From Liolophura sinensis (taxonomy: Eukaryota > Mollusca > Polyplacophora > Chitonida > Chitonidae): a DNA stretch of 64,000 bases. The position numbers and the translations under genes are program-made. How positions within the stretch are numbered: position 1 is the first letter of the stretch; every line of letters begins with the position of its first letter. The notes beneath the pieces were generated by a model that was not told the origin of the DNA, made no database searches, and saw only the letters and a list, made by a program, of their open reading frames with translations. Shown here in pieces: positions 25,270-38,305 of the stretch. The DNA lies in assembly GCF_032854445.1 (NCBI RefSeq), contig NC_088295.1:92003805-92067804 (forward strand). Direction: 5' to 3'.

Positions 25270-25870
25270 CAAGACGTTTGTGCATTCGCGTGTATAAGTG
25301 AAGGTCTGTCAACAAAACGAATATTGGCGTTCGCGTGTACGAGTGAAGGTCTGCCAACAAGACGAATATTGGCGTTCAAGTGCACGAGTGACGGTCTGTC
25401 AACAAGACGAGAATGGGCGTTCAAGTGTACAAGCGAAGATCTGTCAACAAGACAAATATTGACGCTCGTGCGTACGAGTGAAGGTCTGTCAGCAAGACGA
25501 ATATGGGCGTTCATGTGTACGAGTGAAGAAATGTCAACAAGAAGAGAATGGGCATTTGATGGGTACGAGTGAAGATCTGTCAACAAGACGAATATTGGCG
25601 TTCGCGTGTACGAGTGAAGGTCTGCCAGCAAGACGAATATGGGCGTTCATGTGTACAAGTGAAGAAATGTCAACAAGAAGAGAATGGGCATTCATGGGTA
25701 CGAGTGAAGATCTGTCAGCAAGACGAATATTGGCGTTCGCGTGTACGAGTGAAGATCTGTCAAAAAGACGAATATGGGCATTCACGTGTACGAGTGAGGA
25801 TTTGTCAACAAGACGAGTATGGGCGTTCACAAGTGCGACTCAGCAATTGTCACCAAGGCAAGTAGGAGAG
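25270..25870. repeat. 45-bp minisatellite, about 13 copies
   Basis: Unit of 45 bp: 'gtgaaggtctgtcaacaaga' then 'cgaatattggcgttcgcg' then 'tgtacga'. Since 45 is a multiple of 3, long ORFs occur in several frames on both strands (15-residue repeat such as TSEGLSTRRILAFAC on +). A one-base insertion near 25555 shifts all frames, arguing against coding use of the whole array. Confidence 0.95.
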
Positions 25871-26435
25871 TTCATATAAGCTAGTAAGACGTATTTGTGG
25901 ATGAAATGAGATTGTCAGTACAAACTTACAGAAGTTTACGCCCATGTCTCCACCATATAAACAATACAGCTTCCTATACACCGAATGATTCCTAGTCATA
26001 GCAAACGGTGGTGTCGTTGGGTTAAAATTGGATTGGTGGCCGTGAGTGATGGGTCAGATTAGCCTGTCCCTTCAAACGATTGTATGGTGAATATTGCACA
26101 GGTTACAGGGAAGAATTAAGCGGCGCCTCCAAACACACATACCATTACTCAAACTTTAATTGAATCTGCGGCCCGAGTCTGCAGCACTCACTCTGACAAA
26201 TTGTCTGCTGTCCCCGCAACCGTTTGATCGCCTATTTGTAATGTGCAGTCGCTTGGTAAAATAATACTGAGATGAGAATGTGTCTGAGTGGCCAGAGGAC
26301 GGCTTTATTGCTCTGTCCTTACCACACGTGGTTGTGTACTGCCACTTTAGTTTGATGTTAGACGACACGCTCTGCCAGGTCAGCAGCCGCAATAATGCGG
26401 CAAAACCACTGGCATACACAGAGTGTAGATATATA
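25871..26435. other. Unique sequence, no gene seen
   Basis: Nothing recognised. The minus ORF 26156-26704 enters this segment from the neighbouring 52-bp array. Confidence 0.4.
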
Positions 26436-26690
26436 CGATAACACAGTGTATACGCCCCTGTAGGTTCACGAGACTCTCGTGATAATGCAATAACACAGTG
26501 TGTACGCACCTGTAGGTTCCCGAGACTCTCGTGATAGTGCGATAACACAGTGTAGGTTCCCGAGACTCTCGTGATAGTGCAACAACACAGTGTGTATACA
26601 CCTGTAGGCTCCCAAGCCTCTCGTAACAGTGCGATAACAGTGCGAGTTACACGCACATGTAGGTTCCCGAGACTCTTGTGATACTGATGA
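26436..26690. repeat. 52-bp minisatellite, about 5 copies
   Basis: Unit about 52 bp: 'ataacacagtgtgtacgcac' then 'ctgtaggttcccgagactct' then 'cgtgatagtgcg'. One copy near 26545-26585 lacks about 14 bp. The outer copies are diverged. Confidence 0.92.
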
Positions 26691-27200
26691 CAAGAAATGC
26701 ACAATCAACTCTCGTGGAGTGTTAAGCAACAGCATGATGAGATGGCAGCAACCTTGTTAACAATGACAAATGTCAGAGCAGTGACAGCAAGCTTTCCGAC
26801 AATCATTTTCACATAAATGTGAAGTTTGCTAGTGTGAGGAGCACTCGCCTTCATGAACAAACTATTCTATTTTGGAATACTGAGCTTGGAGTGAACAAAT
26901 GTTTGGACTGCACTGCCACCCTTAGGTGTTTCATAATGTCTACCTCAGAAATATCTGACCGCATTTAATTCAGTGAAGAAACAAAAAAGATAACTTAGGG
27001 TAAATACAATTAAAGTTTTCAGTGTGTTTTCCACCGACAATATATTTTTCTTTCATTTCAATGTAGTATTTTTAGAATCAGTTAAGGCATTCTTAAATAG
27101 CCGAAAATAGAGACCTTTTCACATGCTACATTTCGTTGTATATATCTTTAAATATTAGATAGTAGTATATCAACAACTGTTTTACAATGAGTAGGCTGTG
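26691..27200. other. Unique sequence, no gene seen
   Basis: A/T-rich; nothing recognised. Confidence 0.4.
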
Positions 27201-27925
27201 GTAGAAATCCATGGCCACGGGAGTGCTGGCGGCTAACATAATGGGGGGGGGGGGGGGTTAAAATGCCTGGCCACGGGAGCGTTGGTGGCTAACATAATGG
27301 TGGAGAAATGCGTGGCCATGGGAGTGCTGGCGGCTAACATAATGGTGGAGGTGAAATGCGTGGCCACGGAAGCGCTGGCGGCTAACATAATGGTGGAGAA
27401 ATGCGCGGCCATGGGAGTGCTGGTTGCTAACATAATGGTGGGGGAGAAGTGCGTGGCCACTGGAGCGCTGGTGGCTAACATAATGGTGGAGAAATGCATG
27501 GTCATGGGAGTGCTGGTGGCTAACATAATGGTGGAGGTGAAATGCGTGGCCACGGGAGCGCTGGCGGCTAACATAATGGTGGAGAAACGCTTGACCATGG
27601 GAGTGCTAGTGATTAACATAATGGTGGGGGAGAAGTGCGTAGCCACGGGGCCACTGGAGGCTAACATAATGGTGGAGGAGAAATGCATGGCCACGGGAGC
27701 GCTGGTGGCTAACATAATGGTGGAGAAAGGCGTGGCCACGAGACCGCTGGTGGCTAACATAATGGTGGGGGAGAAATGCATGGCCACGGGTGTACTGGTG
27801 GCTAACATAATGGTGGAGGTGAAATGTGTGGCCACGGGAGTACTGGTGGCTAACATAATGGTGGAGAAATGCGTGGCCACGGGAGCGCTGGTGGCTAACG
27901 TAATGATGGAGAAGAAATGCGGAAA
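27201..27925. repeat. 45/48-bp minisatellite, about 15-16 copies, frame-preserving
   Basis: Units of 45 bp ('ctggtggctaacataatggt' then 'ggagaaatgcgtggccacgg') alternate with 48-bp units that add a codon-sized GTG or GGG. All length differences after about 27270 are multiples of 3, so a plus ORF (27282-27989, 235 codons, repeats like GALVANIMVEKCVAT) and a minus ORF (27994-27233, 253 codons) both stay open. The leftmost unit holds a G15 run at 27243-27257. The stretch GGTGGCTAACATAATGGTGG resembles the minus strand of the local SINE core, GGCGGCCAGCATTATGGTGG. No splice, promoter or domain evidence supports translation. Confidence 0.95.
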
Positions 27926-29089
27926 AGGCTTTGTTAGGATCACAACAATGAGCACCCTTGGTAGGTTTAGTGAAGTAAACCAATTATAAAGCAATGCAAA
28001 AGGTGTACCATTACATTTTGTATGAGTAAATTATTTTTTGAGGAATATCGATGCTTCTGTGGAATATCGACGTGAATATACAGTTTTATTGTACTCCTTG
28101 ATGTCGGTGTGCACTGGACACACTGTCGTCGATTATTCATCCAAAACGGATGCAGAATTTAATAAAAAAATTAATTGCCACGTGGAAAATGTCGAGTAAC
28201 ACATTTTACGAATAGATAGGTAGACAGGTAAAGGTCACGTCAATATATAATACTGTCAAACTCATTACCATGTGTAAGATCCAAATTCTCCAACAGCATG
28301 GTTGCATGCTGACATCCCACTGGGCTTAGACATTAAAAGAGACACGCAGGTAATAAATTCTGAAGCACAGATCAGGTATTCGTGCTACTATCTAGTCATA
28401 GCGCCATGATATATACACAGATTTAGCTTTCATGTTGCGAACAGCCTTCCATTGTATTTCACGGTTTTAGAAATATTCTTCAAAGGGCTAGAGACTTACT
28501 TTCTGTTTTTAAAACTAGATTAAGAAACTCAACTTCTCTCCTCTTCAATCCTTTTTGTATGTGATGTAACCAATATGGACAAAACCATTAGAACTAATAA
28601 ACTACTCTTTTTTGGGAGAATGATTTTAATGGCGGAAATCCGTAAATCATGTCAGATGAAGACATTTTCCCCACAGCCGGCATCTGGAAATCGCTTTTTA
28701 CTGGCGAAGAACATCTTCCATCTCGGCAGGTGCGCCTTAATATTAACCTGCCTTTTGAAGTATTATGCCAACCGGATGTCAGGGCCAAGTCGCCGGTTTA
28801 CTCACGGTTAACAACCACATATTTTGGGTAACTTCACCCGACGCCTAAATTCCCCCGCTGACATATTAACACCGCTCGATTTAAGATCTAGGATACAGAG
28901 ATTCTGAGGGAAGATCTCACGGGGCCGATTGCACCGCCTGATACCCTACACGCGACTCCAACCAGCAATTCGAAACTACTTTAGATTTTTCTGTGAAAGT
29001 TTTTTTTTATTGTTTGATTTTGATGGTACACTCCGCCGCGTTCCATGCAGTACCAAATGTTCCTTTACTTATCTGGCAAAACTAATACC
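27926..29089. other. Unique sequence, no gene seen
   Basis: ORFs of 60-78 codons overlap around 28575-28831 on both strands, without recognised domains. Confidence 0.4.
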
Positions 29090-29180
29090 TGTGTCACGTG
29101 TTTACACTTCCAGTGTCACGTATTTACAGGTATCTGTGTCATATGTTTACAGTTCCATGTATCACTTACTTACAGCTTTC
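29090..29180. repeat. Decayed ~23-bp tandem repeat, 4 copies
   Basis: 'gtgtcacgtgtttacacttc', 'gtgtcacgtatttacaggta', 'gtgtcatatgtttacagttc' and 'gtatcacttacttacagct' follow one another. Confidence 0.7.
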
Positions 29181-29224
29181 CGTCTCCTATCCGGACATAA
29201 CTGTGGACGTCTTGCCTTTCCATC

Positions 29225-29312
29225 AGGCTCTGCCCGGCTTCCACCCACCATAATGCTGTTCGCATCAGAGTAAACGCCAATCAAATAAATAAATAACTAA
29301 ATACAGCCACCC
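29225..29312 (+). mobile_element. Dispersed SINE core and tail, internally deleted
   Basis: 'ggctctgcccggcttccacc' and 'caccataatgctg' match the family B core, followed after a deletion by 'agtaaacgccaatcaaataa' and AAAT repeats. This copy links the family B core with the AAAT-ended tail. Confidence 0.75.
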
Positions 29313-31004
29313 GTCAGACGTTACAGCCACCTCTGTGACATATAGCCTATCTGCTACTCTGTGTAATCATGTTCAGTTCATAGTTCATTAGGACGTCTTA
29401 CTACATTACCTTATTACTACATTAGTCTTTTCAGTACAGGTGGGATTTAACACTAACTTACCTGTCTGTTGAAATATCCAAGCCCTTCACTCTAACCGTG
29501 ACAGGTATGTTTGACCTCCACCCCTCATCACCACCACATCTTACCGCTCAACGGTTCACCTTGTTACTGTAACTATCCGCCACTTTTTACTCGGTTATTT
29601 TTATCAGTAGGCCTACACTCAGTTCGAATAGGGTCAGCATCAAACATATGTTCTGTGAGGTATAACTGAGGTTGCAGCATGAATGGCAGTGGTTAATTGT
29701 CAGACAGTCCCAGAGGCAGTCCATGGATCAGCACAATTAGTTGGTGTGAAGAAGACGTTGTGTGTTAGAGGCCGGTTTGTCATCAATTTAGCGCGACAAA
29801 ACGTTCGCTCAGCGAAAACGGTCCGATTTGTCAAACACAGCTATCCACAGGAACTAAATGAACTGACGGGTGTAGCAGTGTGCTTTTTGTTAACAGTTTA
29901 GACCCCATATCTTGGATTAACCCCTACCAAAACAAGTTGACCGGCTCAGGCCGCGGTCAGGGCAAACTTATTTTTACCTTATCCTGTCTCCTTATCACGC
30001 AAATACTGTAAGGTAAAGGCTCCTTTTCTCGTCGAAAGACTCAAACATAGATCAACAATTAACGCCTGTCGACCACTAAACTACCCCCAGTACGCCTGAC
30101 CAATTTCCACTGATTTTTGCAGACAAATCTATAGACGAAACTCACTCAAGTATTTCGACAATTTAGACACGTAAAGTTTGAATTAGCATGCGATGGTGAG
30201 CTTTGATGACAGCTGTCCTCTCCACTGAGCTGACGGCGGCCGAAGTTGTTAAACTCCGCAAAAACCAGCACACTGCCCCACAAATGTAACTCTTTGAGCG
30301 GACTAAACTCATTCAGTAGTTCCGACTGGGCTGCATTCATGGAAAATCAAACCTGTCGATAGAGCGCAATAAAACGCCAATTAAAGACTTCTCCCTTTTC
30401 CCGCGCTAAACAATGGCGACTGTGTTATTAGCACGAAGTTCCTCAGTCTCGCATGCAACTCTTATTGAAAGTCATTGTAACATCGACTTAAGGAACCGTT
30501 AAAATCAATAGAGTTACGGACGTCTTGGGCAAGTGTCAAATCAGCATTCAGCTTGTTGATTATCTTGGTGATAAATGCATCGGTTGAGCAGGCAAATAAG
30601 TCTGGCTGAAAGCGGCCGAGTCCCACTTACGTCCCCTGGATCAGTCCCGGGTGTGCATGAGATCAATACTACCAGTCTCCCGCATCGTCACACTTCCATC
30701 ACTCTCCTTTCTAGGCCTCAGGCGGAGTACTTCTCAGTCACGCCTTGCTATTACGTGTTATGCATTGAGGAAAATCAGAGACAATTCGCTAATAGTGAAC
30801 AGCGTGCCTCCACATCAAATAAGAACAGTTACAAAGCGAATTATGAAATAGTTATGAAACTATTGCCAGCTTTGTAGAAAGTGAATCAAATATTAGCCAC
30901 CTATTTAATATTTTAAACAAGTGGTAGTAGTCAACTAGGACAATGTTTTAGAACGAGAATCATATCCACTGTGCAGGAGGTGGTCGTAGTCAACCAAGGC
31001 CATG
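29313..31004. other. Unique sequence, no gene seen
   Basis: The ORF at 30575-30877 (+, 100 codons) and others are short and unrecognised. Confidence 0.4.
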
Positions 31005-31735
31005 TTCTATCAAATGTGTCCTGGAGAACCCAATCTGCAGTTCGGCCAGCCAGGGGCCATTTTGGTATTATCTGTCCTGGACAAGCCAGCTTACAGTATA
31101 TAGAGGCCTTTCGGTCTTAAGTGACCAAGGCAACCCAGCCTACACTTTGGCCAGACAGAGGCCTTTTGGTGCCATGTGTCCGGGAGAACCCAGTCTACAG
31201 TTCGGCCAACTTCTGGTATCATGTGTCTTGGAGAACCCAGTCTACGGTTCGGCAAGACAGAAGCCTTTTGGTATCATGTGTCCAGGACAACCCAGCCTAC
31301 AGTTCCGCAAGACAGAAGCCTTTTGGTTTCAAGTGTCCAGGACAACCCAGTCTACAGTTCGGCCAGCCAGGGGTCTTGTGGTTTCATGTGTCCAGGAGAA
31401 CCCAGTCTACAGTTCGACCAGCATCTGGTCTCATGTGTTCTGGAGAACCCAGTCTACAGTTAGGCCAGCCAGGGGTCTTGTGGTTTCATGTGTCCAGGAG
31501 AACCCAGTCTACATTCGGCCAGCATCTGGTATCATGTGTCCAGGAGAACCCAGTCTACAGTTCGGCCAGCATCTGGTCTCATGTGTTCTGGAGAACCCAG
31601 TCTACAGTTCGGCCAGCTTGTGGTATCATGTGTCCAGGACAGCCCAGCGTACAGTTCGGCCAGACAGAGGCCTTTTGGTGCCATGTGTCAGGGGGAACCT
31701 AGTCTACAGTTCGGCCAGGGATCTTCTAGCTTAAT
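31005..31735. repeat. Minisatellite with two unit lengths (47 and 55 bp)
   Basis: About 14 copies sharing 'aacccagtctacagttcggc'. The long form adds an 8-bp extension around 'agaggccttttggt' or 'aggggtcttgtggt'; the short form has 'cagcatctggtctcat'. Long plus short pairs form a 102-bp dimer at 31370-31472 and beyond. ORFs of 84-195 codons run through it and are not supported as genes. Confidence 0.93.
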
Positions 31736-34700
31736 GTGTTAGTTCAAGAATATTTTACTTACATGTCGACGTCATTGGTCAAAGCCTGATACAGTCGCAG
31801 TGAGTCAGTACTTTGTCAAATCCAGCCAGAGATTTTTCAAACAGTCCAAAACTAGCGCAGGCGTTACCCGGACAACAACGTCAACAAGCCACCAAACACA
31901 GGGACACATGACGTCTCTGAGACTTCATGATGCATGACACAAATATACTAAATATAGGCGTCAAGTCCGACATTCCTATACCATTCGTAGTCCGTAAAGG
32001 GCGTTCCAAACACACTTTAGACGCTATAAGATTTACGGTACGATTAGAATACAACCAAGCAGCCAGAAAACCTAGGGGAACAGCGCGTCAGACTCCGTCA
32101 GAGATCAACGCCGATGGCGGATTCAAAAAGAGGTAGTCAGCCGGAACGAGATGTGCTACAAGCGAAACACTGTCCTGTGAAGCTTAAATTGTTGTCCGAC
32201 GAGCTGGTATAATTGTAACTGATGATGTGCAAACAAGTCCTCCATTTGAAACTACATGATTACATATTAACACATCCATTCCATTTGGCGCCTACATGTG
32301 TGATTTACCTCGCCTGGACACAGTCAGTAACCTGTGGCGGTCCGCGCATGCCCACTCTGTTTACAATGTATATTTGTCTTCTGGTTTGGGTTCTAACTTC
32401 GTGACTGGGATTTTCTACCGTATCAGCACCTGTAGATTGATCAGTCTACTCAATTTAATAGACTTTTTCTTCACGAAAATCGCAAAACTGTGACTATATG
32501 AAAAAAATCCACAAACATTCAGAACATCAAGTAACTGGAGGATCACTGTTTCTAAAGAAAGCGTTTCCAGTTGGCAGGAGAAGGTTAGTACACTAGTAAC
32601 TCCATTGTATAATGCGCGAAGACAGCACACGTGTGAATGCGGAAGGACACATCCAATGGTCGTGATGGATATTTGGCATTCAGGGTATGAGCCTTAGACC
32701 ATAATATTCTTGTCGCGTTTAAAACAGAAACTCCCACGGTATCAATTGTGCCCATGATCCTTCAGTCGCTGATAATAATTCTCAGTTTAAATTTGATGTA
32801 TCTGTATTACCGGCTCTCCATCAAAGACGCTATGACTAAGATATCGGTCACCCATACCTCCCTTCTGCACCTCCTCCCCATCGAAAAAAACCTTTAAATC
32901 AATTCTGATACAAAGGAACATAAGAATAAAAAAAACATGTAAATCAGTCTTCGGTATACAATAATGTCATGGGGGATGAGTTGTACACATTCCGGACACG
33001 TTCAAATCAATGCCCAAGTCCAACATCCAGATCAAATAAAAGAATGGATGCACCCCTTTTTCCTTCGAACTGCACCTCTTAAATTAATCAACAGGTATCT
33101 AAAAAAACAGTGATGTTTTCACAGCCCCTGTCCGTGGTAAAGAAATACACACAACCATAAAAGAGAACATCAGAGTTCCTTTAATGTCACTCTGGCAGAG
33201 AATAGCACTACGTCTGCTGATTGTGTGTGGACAGCACCATTGTGTTACTGTGCTCAGGGTTTTAGTTAGTGATGTTATGTTAAGTAAGACTGATGCAGTT
33301 TTTTAACAACTAACATGTTCGCATTCCCCCCTGATACTCTAAGAATTCGGTATGCCTTAAATAACCCACCCTCTTCCATTGCCAGTGCTGATTTCTGATT
33401 CTGAACAGGTTCAACGGCAATTTGGCAACTGGACGTACACTAAATATCTCGATCTTCCGGTAGACAGACTTACACAATATTAAGACAAATATATCACAAA
33501 GATTAAGCCAAATTATATTAAGAGACAGTTGTATCATCTTACCGAGACTAGCCTAGTAATCACAGTGTACGCTGTAGACGTTCACAAGTAGTAGCCTCAA
33601 ATCACGCGGGCCACTGAGTGCTGGGGTATGGTGGTGTGGGTGGGAGAGGGTGGGTGGGACAGTTCTGAGAGTCTGGTCAGCAGTTCGCCATGTCCTCTTT
33701 ACAGAACCTCTAAAGATAACTGCCGCACTACATGTAGATGATGCACTGCGTGAACGTGACAGGGATGATATTTATGTACATCAGAACGATGATGTTATTG
33801 GACAACTCCCTGCCAAACTTATTAACCCTGACAATCCATCATGACCTATCAATGAGCACTACCTTTTGAGATATCACATGGAATCGTTCACCGAGCTAAG
33901 CGATCTTCTTTACTCATGTTCCCTTACTTGGTACAGGACAGCGAGTTTATTTGATTTTACACGGATATAAGCGTACTTTGGTTTGATTAAATTCATAACG
34001 AGTAACGGTAACGTGTAATTGATGAGACTGCAGTTCATGGGGGAAAATAGTATATATTACACAATGCGTCACTGCGGAGCAAACTGATTAGTGAATTGCA
34101 GACCACTGGAGGGCGATACACTAGCTACAGATGATACAACCTATCTGGATATAAAATAAAAACCACGCCATGATTTATACATCATGATCATTACACGCCT
34201 TCATTGTGTACAGACTTAATGTCAAGGTTAGCAGACAGGTACTTGGCTTATAACCCCATACGTGCGAGAACTCAGAGAGAAGGTACAAATAGCGAATATT
34301 TGCCAGCTGATTGCCAAGTAACAATGGGGAATCGAGGGAGGAGCAATGTAAAGACTGGGTTGTTTCCCTTTTCCTCGTTAAAACGAACTTGGCCATGCTA
34401 ACCATAGCGTTTGGCATGGTTACGTTTTCCTTACCCCGGCTTGAGATGTCTGCACAAATGATACACTGGGAAATACTCAAGTTAAGATAAGAAAAGAAGA
34501 AAAACCATGAAACCAGTAGGTCATCCCTTGGAAACAAACATATATAAAGATCTGCCTTATTCAAATACGTATTTTTGCATTTGTCCCTTACTTTCCGCCA
34601 AAAATGCGCTATTTGGCATGAGAACGGACTACCCGTTATTGCATTCACGCATTTGTTTTATTCATTCGTCTGTGTATTTATTCCACTGGAATTTAACGCC

Positions 34701-37000
34701 ATATTGTGACATATTCCGTCTCTATGATTATGGGTTTAGGAATTATGGTTTGAGAAATTATGGGTCGCATTTTGTTACAATTCTTCTGTATTTTACACAA
34801 GTAAGTTTTTAATACAAAAACACTTTTAACAATCATTTCTCTTTCTTTAAGCCAAAGATCTTGCATTGCGATTATTGACCTAGAACGTGCATATTAACGA
34901 TTGACGGCTGGTGTACGAATGTCTGTTTCCACACCTAGACTCACAAAACGATGAACATGGTATAACACAGAAAGAGGTATACTGAAGAGCACGACTGAGT
35001 TCTTTTCATCAATGTTCATTTTTATCACAGCACAATTCCGGTTTAGGTTTCTAGTTTTTCGTTGTAGAAACCTTCTTAGAGATCAGCTGGAAAACTAAAA
35101 CTCTTCAGAAAAGTCTCAAGGCATTACAACCTGGCGACGTTGACTAGCACCTTGGTTTCGCGAGGCCGAAAGATCAGGTTGTGAAAGGCGCCTAGAGAAC
35201 ATCACACACGCCTGGAATAAGATCGACCCGACACCACACAGCCGACATTTTCTCGCCATAATTAACTGTTAATTTGATGGCAAATAAAATCCGGCCTAGC
35301 ATGCTTCAGCCGAGCTCTAATAGCCCGCTACTGGATGACCTTTATTGGTGCGAATTGTTCAGGCCATATAACTACGGCTACTAAAATACACGTATATTGA
35401 TTGCTACTAAGGAAAATATGTACTTGGTGATGACAAATACACATGGCAACCATGTGGCGAAGGGATAACGAGTGTGACTGTTCATTTGAAGGGCGTGTTG
35501 ACGATGAGGAATGCGATTTTGATGATAAACAGATTATAATGAGAAAACTAATCTATGAAGGAGAAAACTCTCCTCATCCTCTTGCTACAAGGGACGGTGC
35601 ATTCCGTGTTTTGTGTTATTTCAAGACAAGACTTGACCCTCTTTTAATCAGTAATTACAACGAGTGAATAACAAATATATATTACAATTTTAGCATCACA
35701 TTTATCCGCCATCGGTGTAGTTCGGTAAAACATGGGCGTGGGTGTATAAAGTGTAGCGCCCATCAGGAGGCAGAAGACGGATATAGCATTAAGCCTGACA
35801 GCCCACTACTCTTTTGGAAAACACCTCAGACACATTTCCAGTAAAACAGAGTGAAAGTGGGCAATGTTTCCTCACTTGCAAACACGCACATGATGGATTT
35901 TGAATGTAAATTCAAAGTCGCGGGTTTACTGATCGCCTGATCAGAACAATATTATGGCTATGGGAATCTATCGTCAGTCCTTCTTATCGCTTGATGTTAC
36001 AACTAGAATGTCAGTTTTATACTCAACACAACTTTATATAACGAAGCCTTTGGACTTACCTGTTATCCAATGGCGCGTTGTAGTTCGGAATCAGTAATCT
36101 CCTCTATCAATGCATGTTATCGTCTGTTATACAAGCACAAACAGAATTCACATAATCAGTCCTCGTTAAAAGCGAGTATTTGTTGGCGTGCATGCGCACG
36201 TGTTCAGTCTATGGTGTTTCTTTCCTCTTCCTTCCTCCAGAAAACACTTTACACAGAATTATCAGAGTACTTCAGCAGATTGCTGAGTTATTGCCTAATG
36301 AACACTTCGCGCACGCAAGCCGTTCGCCATTGTACATGATTTTAACCATTCATTTATGAAAATAAGAACCTTCCGCTGCATTCAGTACTTCAGGAAGACT
36401 TGGTGAAAAGCTGCTATGATTCTTAGGCCGTTTTCCGTCAACACTTTTCCAACATTTGTTTGGTGAATACAAGCCTTCTGTTTCCTTGGTGATCACTTCA
36501 CAAAGGCCTGAACAGAAGCTGTAACCGATGCTGTAACCGAAAGTTCTCCTGAACAGCCTTTTCCATATGCTGAAGATATCATTCTGAAAAGATAAGCATA
36601 AAAAAACAGCTCTAGAGTGATTTTAAATTCTAATCATCCTCTCCCTTGATAATAACTACAAAGAGAAAAGTACGGATTTCAAAGCACTTTGGAGATTAAA
36701 GTGGTCCCGAAAAACTAGTTTGTGGAGTAATTTAGCTCTGTGTGGGTAGAGAACTGTGTTTTTGATTTCCTTGCTCCACTAGTAAACTGTCGCCTCTAGC
36801 TCCTGGTTGCGATTTTATGACTTAAATAGCAGTGCCGGGGGAACTGGCTGAGAGGGCGGCAGGACAACTACAGTCTAAATGCACCTGATATTTGCTAACA
36901 ATTTCCTCAGTTGACCACTTCACATGCAGTCAACTGTTAACGAGAGTTGTATCTGAAGAACAGAAATACACTGGTAAAAGGGCCAAACTTTGATGGAGAT
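31736..37000. other. Long unique segment without a supported gene
   Basis: The longest ORF not running through an array lies here (34175-34648, minus, 157 codons). By a rough stop-codon estimate about one ORF of this length is expected by chance in the window, and it has no recognised domain. ORFs at 33650-33844, 34507-34812, 35443-35667 and 36070-36339 are also unrecognised. No mobile element was identified. Confidence 0.4.
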
Positions 37001-37069
37001 TCATGAGGTGCGAGAAGAAAAGATCATGAGGTGCGAGGAGAAAAGATCATGAGGTGCGAGCAGAAAAGA
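37001..37069. repeat. Three copies of a 23-bp repeat
   Basis: Units tcatgaggtgcgag(a/g/c)agaaaaga start at 37001, 37024 and 37047. Confidence 0.9.
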
Positions 37070-37159
37070 TGTTTTCCTCAAAATATTCCCTTTCAACATG
37101 CAATCAGTGACCTTGTGATTATCTCGTCGAGTGTACTGGAACTGGCCTCAGAGAACAAG

Positions 37160-37420
37160 TATTTAGGCAATATTTACTGGTCTGTTGCTCTGTCAGCTTC
37201 TTATTACCGGCCTGTCAGTTTATCATTGTTACAGACCTATTTCTTTATCGACATCTTATTAATAGCCTATTGGAAATTTAAAATTACCCGCCTACTGATC
37301 TATCAACATTTGCACCATGAACATTATCGGCTTTTTGTTCTTTAACATTTAACATTTATTAATGACCAGTTCAACTGTCAACATTACTGGTCGGTTGCTG
37401 TATCAGCATTTATTAATGGC
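37160..37420. repeat. Decayed precursor copies left of the 54-bp array
   Basis: Irregular units with phrases such as 'ctatcaacatttgcacc', 'tatcagcatttattaatggc' and 'ggcctgtcag' resemble parts of the array that follows and vary in length. Confidence 0.6.
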
Positions 37421-37768
37421 TTATTGCGCTATCAACACTTTGGGCTTCTTACCCTGCCAGTAGTTATAACAGACCTATTGCGCTATCAATACTTTGGGCT
37501 TCTTACCCTGCCAGCAGTTATAACATGTCTTTTGCGCTATCAACACTTTGGGCTTCTTACCCTGCCAGTAGTTATAACGTGTCTATTGCGCTATAAAAAA
37601 TTTGGGCTTCTTACCCTGCCAGTAGTTATAACGTGTCTATTGCGCTATAAACAATTTGGGCTTCTTACCCTGCCAGTAGTTATAACATGTCTTTTGAGCT
37701 ATCAACACTTTGGGCTTCTTACCCCGTCGGTAGTTATAACAGACCTATTGCACTATCAACCTGTATAA
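37421..37768. repeat. 54-bp minisatellite, about 6 copies
   Basis: Unit of 54 bp: 'attgcgctatcaacactttg' then 'ggcttcttaccctgccagta' then 'gttataacagacct'. The plus frame is open (18-residue repeat LLRYQHFGLLTLPVVITC), giving a 114-codon ORF that I take to be a by-product of the period. Confidence 0.95.
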
Positions 37769-38305
37769 CTTAATTAAATTAAAATCACCGATCCACTGTC
37801 TTGATAAGCCACCACTTGATCATTACTCAGTACCGTAACCGACCATTTAGTCTACTACTCTAGCAATATAACTGGCCAGTGGTCTCACATCCAAACCAAG
37901 TACTAGCAACATAACATGTTCGTTGTGATATGAGCATTATTGCACCGCCAATGTTGTTAAAAAGCTCTATAAATACATCAAGTGCTGCCATAGTGGCCTT
38001 GTCTGTTCGTTACACATAAAAATTATCGTGTGGTAACATTGAGAATAACGTATCACGCGTGGGTGTTATCTCGGCACTAATGGAACAAGGAACAACGTTG
38101 TTCAAATAACGTAAAAATCAAAGTATTAAAATTAGGGTTTGCGCCTGTAGAAATAGGGAGGTTTGCAAAAATCATCAAAACCATTTCAATGGGATTCGTT
38201 GTAAAAGTCTGACTGTATGGCATCCATATCATAACAACATCATAGTAGGATCATGGTCGGATCAGGCGGGTTGGAGATTGAAACGTGGTGATATAGACAT
38301 ACTTA
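37769..38305. other. Unique sequence with faint repeat traces
   Basis: Phrases such as 'gatccactgtcttgataagc' up to about 37900 may be decayed copies of the array to the left. No gene seen. Confidence 0.35.

Noticed and set aside
25249-25879. 15-residue repeat protein
   Set aside because: A one-base insertion near 25555 shifts the frame, and all frames are open on both strands.
34175-34648. 157-codon minus ORF, the longest not running through an array
   Set aside because: No recognised domain; a rough estimate gives about one such ORF by chance in a window of this size and composition.
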